Part shown: positions 41,701-53,700 of the stretch, piece after piece | Position numbering within the stretch: the first letter of the stretch is position 1 | Layout of the letters: every line of letters begins with the position of its first letter | From: Patiria pectinifera | Lineage: Eukaryota; Echinodermata; Asteroidea; Valvatida; Asterinidae | DNA length: 64,000 bases | Assembly: GCA_029964075.1 (NCBI GenBank) | Contig: CM057149.1 | Span: 14,208,465-14,272,464, forward strand | Reading direction: 5' to 3' | The notes under the pieces: model-generated | Database searches by the model: none | Told to the model about the DNA's origin: nothing | What the model saw: the letters and a program-made list of their open reading frames with translations, nothing else | Position numbers and translations under genes: made by a program

Positions 41701-44700
41701 AAATGCTTGGCAAAATACATCAGACTAGAAGTTCTACCGACCTTTATCCCAGACCACCAAGAATGAGTGGCCGGTGACCAGCTCACACCAGATCCTAGAT
41801 GGAGCTTGAACCAGACGATCATAATTCACTCGCATTACATGACTCTGTAGGATCAAGCTCGGCGGGTGTTTCTTAAGTGATTCTTCTATTTCATCTGCAA
41901 GTACAGACAAATCAGGTTAGTATGTCCGCAATTTAAAACAGTAAGGTACAGTGCAAGATATCAAATATATATACAGTTTCAAAATTATAGGGTTGTTCTA
42001 GTCCTTCTGATTTGAGGCGTGCGATCACACCCCCACGCACATTCTCATTTCTTTGAGCGCAAATTTGTATCCTTGTGGAGACATTTCCACAATGGGGAAC
42101 AAAAGATTGTATAGGTCTCCACAGGGCAATTTCTGTAGATGAATAGGTCTCCACAAGGTTTTCACGAAATAGATATATGGATTTTTACTCAAAAACTAGG
42201 ACTTTCCAAGGTGGGTTGATCCGTCGCAAATGGAAGAGTTTTAGAAAAGGGATAGTAAGTCCGAATTTCAGCCAAGGAAATTAATTCTGGTTAAAATTAG
42301 AGCATTTTGAAACTTCACTTTCAAACTCGAAAATTTTACTACACGAGAACGCCATTGCACGCCTAAAAGCTTCCCGAGAAGTGTGAATAATTGCACGCCT
42401 GAATTTCCCTGAACCACAGAATCACACACCTAGAAAATAACACACCTAGAAAATAACACACCTAGAAAAACCACACGCCTTAGAAAAATCCAGGTGTGCC
42501 TTTTTCCACACGCCTGTGATTTTCAAATCAGAAGGACTGTTGTTACAAAGGCCACTGTTTCACATCAATAGAGTAGAAAAGTGCAGCCAATTATAAGTTG
42601 GTTTTAAGCAGAATTGCTGCAGTACATGTGGTATGGTCAGTTCATAAAAGAATACCAATGCCAGTGTGAATGCGACCCAAATTCAATATACTGAACATGC
42701 ACAACAAACTCTGTCGGATTTGAAACGTGTTCAGCCTGCGCAAATTTCCAGAATGAACAATTTCTGTTTGTGCTCAAGTGGATTCCATGCCAAGTCCATC
42801 ATAAGTCCGATCACAGGCAAAACACAAGTCCACTCACAAATTCAGTCTCAAGTATACAAGAGAATGAACATTAACAAAGGAATGCCTTTGTTGGACTTGG
42901 TACTTGGTTGGTTCTTCTCCTAAGGACTTCCACAAGGGAGCATAACTAGGAGGCCAGAAACACCGGGGCAAACCCCCTTCTCTTAGCGATAAGTGTTACT
43001 GGGTTCTTTTACGCGCGTTAGGCCTTTTACAACACACAGGACCTCCAGCTTAACGTCCCATCCGAAGGACGAAGCAATAATGGTTAAGTGCCCTGCTTAA
43101 GGGCACAAGTGTCCGGGCCCGGGCTCGAACCCACGTCACTGTTGCCTCTGAAACACCAGAACATGAGTCCGGTGCTCTTAACCGCTAGGCCATGACACTC
43201 CACTTGATTTGATGTCTTGTGACTCGATATGAGACTAGATGACTTATGATTTCAACATCTAGACATCAGACTCATCATCATCATCCTTTGGCTGCGGAGC
43301 AGTCGACAACAAGCTTCTTCCATTTACTGCGATCTTGGGCAAGTGTTGCAATTTGGTCTGGTCGCAGCATGCCATCACTATCTCCAAGCAAGCGTTGAAT
43401 ATAAGTCAGGTATGATGTGCGTTGTCTTCCTGGTTCCTTCTCCCCTGGGGTGGTGTATAAAGGGCATACACTTTTGCAGGCTCCTCGTCTGGCATGCGGA
43501 GTATGTGCCCAAGGAACTTGAGCTGCCGAGTTCTTACACGCTCCACAAGAGGGTTTGAGTTGGTCATAGTATAGATGGTGGCATTGGGGACATGGTCGGT
43601 GCGCTTGATGCTCAGCATAATGCGGTAGCAAGAGGTAGCAAAAGCGTTTATTTTACTTTCCATGTCTTTGGAGATTACCCATGTCTCACATCCATAGAGG
43701 AGAACTGTGATGCATGTTGTGTTGAACAACTTCATTTTGGTGATAATTGGTAAGGAGGGGCTTCTCCACAGCTGTTCCAACTTCCAAAAAGTCGTCCAGG
43801 CCAGTGCCTTGCGTCTTTTGAGGTCGGTTGCGCTGGATGCTACCATGGATCCCAGATATGTAAGATCAGTCACATGTTTTATTGGTCTGCCGTGGACATG
43901 AAGTGAGGGGGAAGGCTCACAATGTGACGTAATATATTCTGTCTTGGGTACATTAATTATGAGGCCAACGCCTTCTGCAACTGAAGCTGTCATGGATAAC
44001 TGTGCCTGGGCCCGTGGTAACGTAGACTCAAAAAGGGCGATGTCGTCAGCAAAGTCAAGATCATTAAGCTGTTTTGCCGGATATCTCCTAGATAGACGTG
44101 GATGAGTTACGACTCCAGAATCCAAACCAGCGGTGGCTTTGTTTAGAAGGTAGTCAACAACTATGATGAACACAAAAGGAGCAAGCACATCCCCTTGCAG
44201 AACTCCAGTGGAAACATCAAAAGGCTCTGAGATTCTTCCACCCACCATAACAGCACTTCGAGAGTTAACATACATGGCTTGTATGGCGCTAACCACTGCT
44301 TCGGGTATGCCATAGTGGCGTAATATGGAAAACATTACAGCTCTACAACACTGCATTCCACGTCACAAATTTGGGCTGGGATCTCCCCCCCCCCCCCACC
44401 CCTCTTTTTGGGATTATTGAAGACCCCGAGCCAGAACTTCTGTTGACAGAAGGGAAATTAAAGCTCACAGACGTACCAGATGTAGTTGGCTCATCTCCGT
44501 CATCGCTTGATAGAAGCTTAGTGACGGCTAGAACCTGGACCGTGGGAGCGCTCCCGGGCTTCAGGTTAGACAGCGTAGCGCGAGTGATGCTGGGAGGTAG
44601 GACACTGCCGCTGAGGGGATGGTCATCCTTGAGAATGACAAATCCCTGCAGACCAAAGAAAGCAAGGTATTTCATGCAGAAATTTTGAACAACTTCTCCG

Positions 44701-47700
44701 GAATCTTCCCTCATTCAAAAGTTATTTGCTTGTAAACAATACTGATAACTCCATTGCAGGAAGATTCTGGAGAAGTTTTCAGAATCCTGAAACTTATTCC
44801 AAACACATTGGGCAAATCTCGGATGAACTTTTCCAAAACATATTCCGAACATTCAATTATTATTATTATTATTCACTTCTGGTAATGAAACCAAGGATTC
44901 CTCAAAAGCGCTCTAGGCACTGTAGCTCGCAAGCCTGAAGAAACCCGTGGAGAGAAGACAATGAGAAGAAATTACAGTTTTAGGGGTGGGAGGAAAAGCC
45001 CAGAAGCTTATTCTGGGGAAAACCCACAGAATCAGGTAGGGACTGAAAACCCAATCCACATATTAGCCCAGGCGGGATTCGAACCCGGGTCACATGCGGT
45101 GGAAGGCAAGGAAAGTACCGCTACGCCAACCTGAATCCCAAGGTTGATCTAAGTGACGATCACACTCACCTGCACTTCCGAGGCCTTGTCCTGGTCTGGT
45201 ACCACCCACGCTATGTCAACGCCATCGGAGTGGATGCACTCCAGTCTCAGGTCCAGAGACACAGGTAGCATTGTGGAGCAGGCTACGGTGAGTTGGTTGG
45301 ACTCTGTGCTCATGACACCACAGGTTACCTCAGTGGGTTGGTCCTGCTTCATGGAGGTCCAGCCTGCATGGGCCTGGTTTAAAAGGGGTACAAATGTTAC
45401 CATTCGCTCTTTTCATAGTTCTGCCATGGGCATACACAGCTTTGATCTGGCAACTTAACACAATAAATATAGCCGGATCAGTGATTCCCGTGTTGGGGTT
45501 CAGATCACTGAACCGGCTATTTTTATTGTGTAAAAGTTGCCGGATCGAGGCTCTGCATGCCCAATGACGAAGCGTGAAAAGAGCGAATTAAGATGTCATA
45601 CCCCTGTCACATCAGACAGAGATTGGTTAACCCATACATGTAAGTTGATCATGTGCCTAAACTGGCATTCCTTCTACTCACTGTAGAAGCTTGTGAATAT
45701 GTGGTTATCTGGTGTAATCTGTTACCAGGGCCCAATTTCACGGCTCCGCTAACCAAAGAAGTCCGCGCTTACGATCACCATTTTGCGCTAACAGAGGTAG
45801 CAGAACAATTCTGTGCTAACCCTGCAAGTACAGAATCCTTAGATACCGTAAGCCGTAAGCATGGAATATTTTCAGATTTGAGGCTTTGCATGGTGGAGTA
45901 TGGGTATCGTTTTTGTTTGCGGTTACACCATGTGGTAATAACTACTGCTTAGAAGATATTAAGATCTGAAAAGAACTTGTCCTGCTTATTATCAACTTTC
46001 GCTAAGTAGTTTTTTGTTCTGATAACAACAGTCCTGCTTTAAATTCAAAACAAACTTGTCTTTGGTCTCATCGTTTCGACTAGCCTGCTCTAATCATTGT
46101 CGAGCAGGCTAGTCGAAACGTTGAGACCAAAGACAAGTTCTTTTAGAACTTAAAGCAGGACTGTCTTATCAGAAAAAAAACTACTATGCAAAAGTTGATA
46201 ATAAGCAGGACAAGTTCTTTTCAGAACTAAATATCTTCTAAGCAGTAGTTATTACCACATGGTGTTTAATACCGCAAACCAAAACGATATGGAATGTTTT
46301 GCTACGGTAAGCAGGGCCATGGAATTGGGCCCAGTATGCCTTCGATTTCTAAGAGCTTAGCTCAGCAAGAAATGTCAGATACTGAATAGATGTGGTTGGG
46401 GGATTACGTATATTTAAATAATAAATTCGTCATTCAGTCTCTTCATCATGTTCATAATCAACACGAAATGATGCATGGACCAATGCAATATCTCAAAAAG
46501 AATGTTATAAATTTTTTTTGCGAGTCTTCCGAAGTCTTTTGTTTTTGTATGGTATCATACATGTACGTGAAAAAAAAAGGAACGAAATGAAAAACAGACT
46601 GATGATCAACTGCTTGACATACAAAACACAGGTTACTTTAAAGTTGAAAGTGACCTCTGAGGCAAAAGTTTGTAAGAACACTCAGTTGTGATTCCCTTAA
46701 AGGGAAAATACAACATTTGCAAACATCCAAAAATAAAACTACCAAATCATTTTGAAATACCTTGCTGGACTGTTAGTGAATGACAGTGTAAAGCATCCTG
46801 TAAAATCATGGCACCTGGTATACTGTCATTTTCAAGAAAAGTGGTATTTTTGTATCAATTTCCAACGCTGATTCGCCGACCAGCATTGGAAAAAAACTGG
46901 CTTTTTTTCAAATACTGGCCCCAGTTGACCATCGCACTTGTTTGCAATCGATTACACACCTATGAACGGGTACAAGCCAGCTAGACTGGTTCCCTGACCT
47001 TACAATTCCCCAATGTATGTAAACTGCTCTGTTTCTTCTTAAATGGGGCCAGGGAACCAGACTACAGGAAAATGATTGTTTTTCTTGGTTTTTATAGCAT
47101 TTTCGAACCCAAAACCTCAAAAAAGTCAGTGTAACTATATTTGCTATATATTTCCAACCCCCCAATTCCATCCATTTCTGAAAATTACAGCAAAAGCAAA
47201 TGATGTATATTCCCTTCAAGTAGCAACATTCTAATATTTACCTTGACTGTCACTTTGTATTGATGGCCGTCTGCTTTCAGGTTGCGCAGAGTGTACTTCT
47301 GGTATGCATGCTTCTTGGATGTCTTAGGTTTCACCTCCCCATGCAGCTTGCTATCAATGTACACCCTGTGTGTAGAAAGGACAGTGTTAGAACACAAGTT
47401 ATTATTATTATTTTCAAGGCTCTACGTACGCTGAAAAATATTGCAGGCTTTCAAGAAGATGCAGGTGAAAAAGAAGGAAAAGAGTAGGACAAAAACAAGG
47501 ATTTTGGAAGACAAAGTCACGATAAAAGTCAGACTTTTGCGGGCTTTCAGGAGTATAAATCAAATTAGGTTTTGCCCTTCACCAACGTTTTTTAAACACT
47601 GTATACTCAGTGTGTTACCTCCCGAGTGAAAGTTGGAAAAAATCACTCGGGTGGGACTCGAACCCACGACCTCCTGCTTTCTAGTGCAGATGTCTTACCA

Positions 47701-50700
47701 CTCGACCACCGAGCTAACGGGATCGGTTGGCTGGTTCGAATCTGATGTACATAGCAGCGGGCACCGCATAAACTATTATAAGATGGAATTTTGCGTCGGG
47801 GTGATATAAATCAAATTAGGTTTTGCCCTTCACCAACGTTTTTTAAACACTGTATACTCAGTGTGTTACCTCCCGAGTGAAAGTAGTTTTCGTTGATATA
47901 TACGCATGCCCAGCATCATTAGCCTCATTTGGCATGTTCTGTACTCGCAACGCTTGTGCTCCATCCTCAACTAAGCTCTTGGAAAAACAGCTGCAGTAAC
48001 CGGTACTCCTGCGCCCAAGCCCTTCATTGTGTGATTTACATATGACAGTGCGTAACACGGTTATGAAAAAATATTTAACGCGAGTTCATTTTTTGAAGTT
48101 GTGGGGCAAAAAGTAGGGAAAAAGTAGGAATTTCATGAGAAGAAATAGGAAAAGTAGGAGCAAGGTAAAAAAAAAATAACGAAAAGAAGGAATACTTGAA
48201 AGCCTGATATTAGGTAATACACTTGTACATGTAACATACTAATGGTTTCCCGGTGGTTAAAGCTATAGTCCATCATTTGCAGCTATCCAAAAAGCGACTG
48301 ACGTAATTATTGTTGAAAAACACACATTTGGTTGAAAGATAGTAAGAGGACTAAACTCCCTGTGAAATTATTCTTTCTGGCAAGCTGTTATTTTGAAGAA
48401 ATCAACGAAAGAAGGCCTTTCCAACGGTGCATCTTAAGACGCACCGTTGGAAATTTTCGTTAGTAGTTCGTTTTTTTCATTTCGGCGAAGTGCGTGCAAG
48501 CGTTCACACGACGCACACGCACGCGCGCCATCTATAATTCGTCGGATCAGTATGCGACATCATGTAGCTGCATTCGGCTCAGTAAGAATGTGTCTCGGAC
48601 GCTGAATTCAGGCCCAATTCAAAACATGATTCAGCAACTTTTGATTTGAAATCGAGATCCTAGAATGCTGTTTTTCTCGAAATATACAGCTGGAGCTGAG
48701 TTGAAACTTCATCAGGTTAGTTGTTCAGCACCCTTCTTTAGATTTTTAGCACGTTTGTTGCTTCAAACGAACAAAATGCACAAATTACAAATGATGGACT
48801 ATACCTTTAAGCATACGCACTTAAGTGTTCACAATGAAAAACAATGTAATGCCAATAACTGTTATTTCATTTGTGTATCCTGTTACATGCGCAACCTCTC
48901 TCTATTGCGTGAACTCACTGGTAATGGGTGAGCTGTTTGTTCTTCTGTCGATGCCACACGATGACAGCAGACCGGTCATCTGTTGAGGGCTCTTGCCTGA
49001 CGGCTGGGGGGTCAGGGACTTCTGGACAGGTCACGGTAATGAGGTTGGAGGCTTTGGTCTGGCCAGCATTGGTGGTCACCATCGATAGGGTGAAATAGTG
49101 CTTGGCACCTGTGGAAATCATTCAATATACTTAAACCATTGCTATGACGTCACATTATTGTTAAAAGCATGGTTTCGGATATACAAATTTCTTACACTGG
49201 TCACAAAGTGTGGATTCGGAACGACGAATCTTTAGTAAAGTGTGGATTCGGAATTACGAATCCACACTTTGAACACGTCGGACAATTTGTTTTCCATTAT
49301 GAGCATGAATAGGACCGTCTGCGTGAAAATCTGCTTTCCGAAAATTACCAATGCATCTTCACTGTCAGATTCTCCGCCGTCACTGCAAAATCTACTTTTA
49401 GTCAGAAAGAAATCGTCATCTGAACTATCTATTTTGACGTACATTGTAAGGAGCCTTTAAACACAAAATGACTTGGTTGTCCGGGTGTGTTATACACATG
49501 CTAAACACGCTAGGAAAAAAAGTTGCAACTTCCGCGCTTGTGTACAAAGTTTATGGAGAGTCATTGCAAGTATTTCCTAACAAAATTGGAAACATTTCTC
49601 AGTCCTAGATTCATGTCTTATCATCATTTTTGCAACGAATGACCTTCATTGAGATGATATACAGTATGTAGAAAAAAGTGGCATCAAGTTGCAACATTCT
49701 TTCCAATACTTCTGTTGACGCAATGGTTTAAGTCGAAGAATACACTCGCAAGTGTGGATTCTTAATTTACGAATTCACTCGGTGCTTTGTGCCTCGTGAA
49801 TTCTTAAATTACGAATCCACACTTCCTCGTGTAATTTCTCCTTAACATAATCCTCTTGTAGTGTTCCCCAACTCACAATGGTTGTTTCATTTTTATTTAT
49901 TTATTTTTTAATCAACAAATTGTAATGCTTTTATAGCACTTTCCATCGAATCAACAATCTCAAAGCGCTTTACAATTACTCCCCCGTTCATCAGGCCAAG
50001 AGACCACGCTACAGCAGATGTTAGCCCACATTTGGCCCTCTACCCTCACCTAGGTACCCATTTATACTCCTGGGTGGAGAGAGGCAATTGTAGTCGAGTG
50101 TCTTGCCAAAGACATCAGGTTTGAACCCCCGCACCATTGTACATGAGTCAAACACCGTAACCACTGGACCACGGCATTCTACATGTTTATTTCCTTCGGT
50201 TTTGCAAAGTAACATTATGTCAAAACATTTTCAAGCAATCTTAGCGCATCTGTCTCAGCAGGAATAAAAGTTTATTTTAAGAGGAGGGAAGAATAAAAAA
50301 TAAGATAAAATAAAAGACTAGGCCACCCTTGTTGAGCTAGACTTCAAAGGTCTAATTTTAGTACATTATATACACTCAGAGATTCAGTTAGTCATTTAGT
50401 GACTCAGTCAAGCAGAGGACTTCAGCATGTCACTTCGAGTCGAGTCAGGTGAGTCGATGTGTACCCATCCATAACGTATATTTCGGGTGGCATGGGTGGC
50501 TTGTGCGTAAAGCGCTCGCCTCTCACCAAGGTGACCACGGTTCGAATCCTGGACGCGGATCACATGTGAGTAGAGTTGTGCGTTGGTTCTCTCCTGTGCC
50601 ACGAGGGTTTTTCTCCGTGCCCTCCGGTTTTCCTCCCTCCGGAAAAATCAAACACTTTCGATCTCAGGCTGTGCTCCGTGGTCATATATGGGTCGATGTG

Positions 50701-53700
50701 GCCGGCAGCCAGAGGCGCCTTTATGTGCCAGCGGCCCGACCACAAATAGCCGCATCCTTTGCAATTCAGCATACCAGCTGCGAGTAAGGATGATTAGCCT
50801 CCCAAATTATCATTATTATTATTATATCAATTCATTATCTCAATAATTCTGCAATCATTTTGCTTTTATCAATACACCATAAACAAAAAGAAGAAAAGAT
50901 GTTCTGGGAATAGAAACAAAACAAAACAAACAAAATATAAAGATACAAAACAAAAACAAAACAATGACAAAATCTCACCCGGCTGTAAGTTCTTGATGGT
51001 CTTCTCCATCTTGCCGTAAGGTATTATCTCTGACATCGGTTTGCCGTTCCGCGTCAGCTGGTACCCCATGACGTCGATGTCCTCATGGCAGCGGCCGGGC
51101 TCCCAGCCCAGCGTGACCTCCTGTAACCCCACGGCTCGGGCCATGAGGCACGGGGGCTGGGGTGTGCCGCCCGTGGTGCAGAGCACGGGGTGGGAGACTC
51201 GCTTGACGTGGCCGCGGTGGGAGGTAGTTTTGTGGTGGTAAGTGGCATTTACTGATACCCTTGATGAAATAAAAAAGAAAGAAAGTCAATCTAAAAAGGT
51301 CATGATTTTGAGCCTCTAACTGTATCAACAAAAATTTTCAATTTCTTTGCATTTTTTTTTGGGGGGGTGGCTAGTTTGTGTTTGTTTTGGCTTTTCTTTA
51401 TTTATGGATTTTTTTTTTTTTTTTAATTGCAATGGATTGAGATGTCATTATTCAAAGCAAAATTATCGTATCGAACAGAAACAATTCCCCAATCTCATGC
51501 TTTAAACAGCAAAACAAAAATGGAAAAAGAAAATCCGTAATGCCATGGTCCAGTGGTTACGGTCTTTGACTCATGCACAATGGTGCGTGGGTTCGAACCC
51601 TGCCAGGCCCTTGGCAAGACACTTGACTACAATTGCCTCTCCTCACATCGGAGTATCGTATGAATGGGTACGTGAGGGTAGAGGACCAAATGTACACTGA
51701 TATCAGCTGCCGTGGTCTCGTGGCCTGATGAACGGGGGAATAATTGAAAAGTGCTTTGAGATTGTTGATAGGATGGAAAACGCGATAAGCATTAGAATTT
51801 AATTTGTATTTGTAAATTCACATGTAAATGGGATGTCATAATTCCTGTATCCATTAACAACACCTTAAAGTTTCCGTAAGTACATGTATTTCCAGGTTTG
51901 ATGACATTATTACTTTGAAACGTAACAAAGTAATTTTGAGGGTAGGGGTGCTTCCCTTCGATCACATTGGATAAATCAAATGAGGTTTTGCCCTTCACCG
52001 ACGTTTAAACATTGTATACTCAGTGTGTTACCTCCCGAGCGAAAGATGGAAAAATATCACTCGGGTGGGACTCGAACCCACGACCTCCTGCTTTCTAGTG
52101 CAGACGTCTTACCACTCGACCACCGAGCTAAAGGGATCAGTTGGCTGGTTCGAATCTGATGTACATAGCAGCCGGTACCGTGTAAACTATAAAATTCCAT
52201 CTTATAACACATTGGATTAGTTGGCATCTTACCTGTAAGCTGTGTTTTCTGCGAGTCCTGTGGGTACAAAGACTTGTCCCCTGCCGGCATTCCAACTGTG
52301 CTGTATCTCAGTCTCTCCAGAGTCTGTCGACACTTCTTGCCTGCACAATGACAATGTTAGAATGGAAACTCAGCATTAGCAATCAGAACTCATGTTAGAA
52401 TAAAAAAATGTGAGAATCAGTTTCATAGGACAACCATCCATTTGATAACCATGTGTAGAGAAATGTAACCTGTAGTTTTTGGACTGATGTGCAGGACCAG
52501 TAGATGCCACTAGTTGGTCTTCTTGTGAGAAAGAAGGATAAAACATAGCATGCGATCAAGTGACTGTAGCCTGGGGAGACAATGAAATTATTGTCCAGCT
52601 GGGACCAGATTTGCTGGTGCTGAAGCGATCTCGTGTTTTGTGATCGTTTTGGTATCATCCCTCTTGTCCTGCGCAATTCTTATTATCGTGAATTCCCTCT
52701 TTGCACGCTCCGCCATAAGCACGCAGAGCCTCGATCTGGCAACTTTACACAATATTCCCGTGTATACACAACTTTACACAGTGATTCCCGTGTATACACA
52801 AGAATCACTGAACCCCGACACGGGAATCACTGAACCGGCTATATTTATTGTGTAAAGTTGCAAGATTGAGGCTCTTCCCTGGGGTTTTGCCAGGACTCGA
52901 GGATAGGCTTTTTGTTATAAAAATATAGATTCTCCATAAAACTGTCTATCGTGTCTCCCTTTGATGTAAGCTTCGTGTAAACTGTTAAGCCTGGGGAGAC
53001 ACGATGACGTAACCGTCCAGCTTGAACCAGATTTGCCAAAGCGATCTGGTGTTCGCTTTGGTACGTATCTTCACTCTTATATAGTTTCTCCATAAAACTG
53101 TCTATCCTGTCCCCCTTTAGCGTAAGTTTCGCATAAATCATTTGTGTCAACAGCAGGAGCTAGAGCATATATCCTATTTTTTTCCAAATGAATGTGCACA
53201 AAGCCTAAAGCCTGGTTCATACTCGGTGCGAAAGCGAAAGCGAACGCGAATTTGTGACATCATGGAGAGTATTCGAGATGTGAATTCGTAAAAGTTGAAC
53301 ACATTTCAACTTGGGCGAATTTCGCAGTGAATGTTTCATGAAGTCAAATTCGCTTCGCATTCGTTTTCACATGAAGTATGAACCGGGCTTTACAATCTCG
53401 ATGTAAATCTGAACGTGGAACTCAAAAAGGCATTGTTAATATTACGCCAAATACTTTTTGGATCCTCTACACAAGGATACACGACTTCCCCAAATGTCTG
53501 GTAAGATGCCTTCTATGCGTTGTTTTATGCGTGGACGCAGCATATCACGCATGTAGACAAACCGTTCTGTACATTCTGTACACAAACAGATGAGTCGGCT
53601 ATTCTTGTGTAGAGGATCCGTGGTTTAACCCTGCGCTGACATATTTTATAATAGAAAACATCAGTTAAAGCCAGAGTCCATCATTTGCAGCTATCCAAAA

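Noticed and set aside
43406-44356. A host reverse transcriptase-like gene or exon of the FN3 gene
   Set aside because: RT motifs, a 5' truncation, a frame break and a (TCA)n tail mark a LINE insertion. It does not join exon 10 or 11 in phase.
47640-47716. A functional tRNA gene
   Set aside because: The arms are tRNA-like, but the anticodon stem and loop do not fold cleanly and the same unit recurs at 52060 within a longer shared repeat. It is better read as a SINE head.
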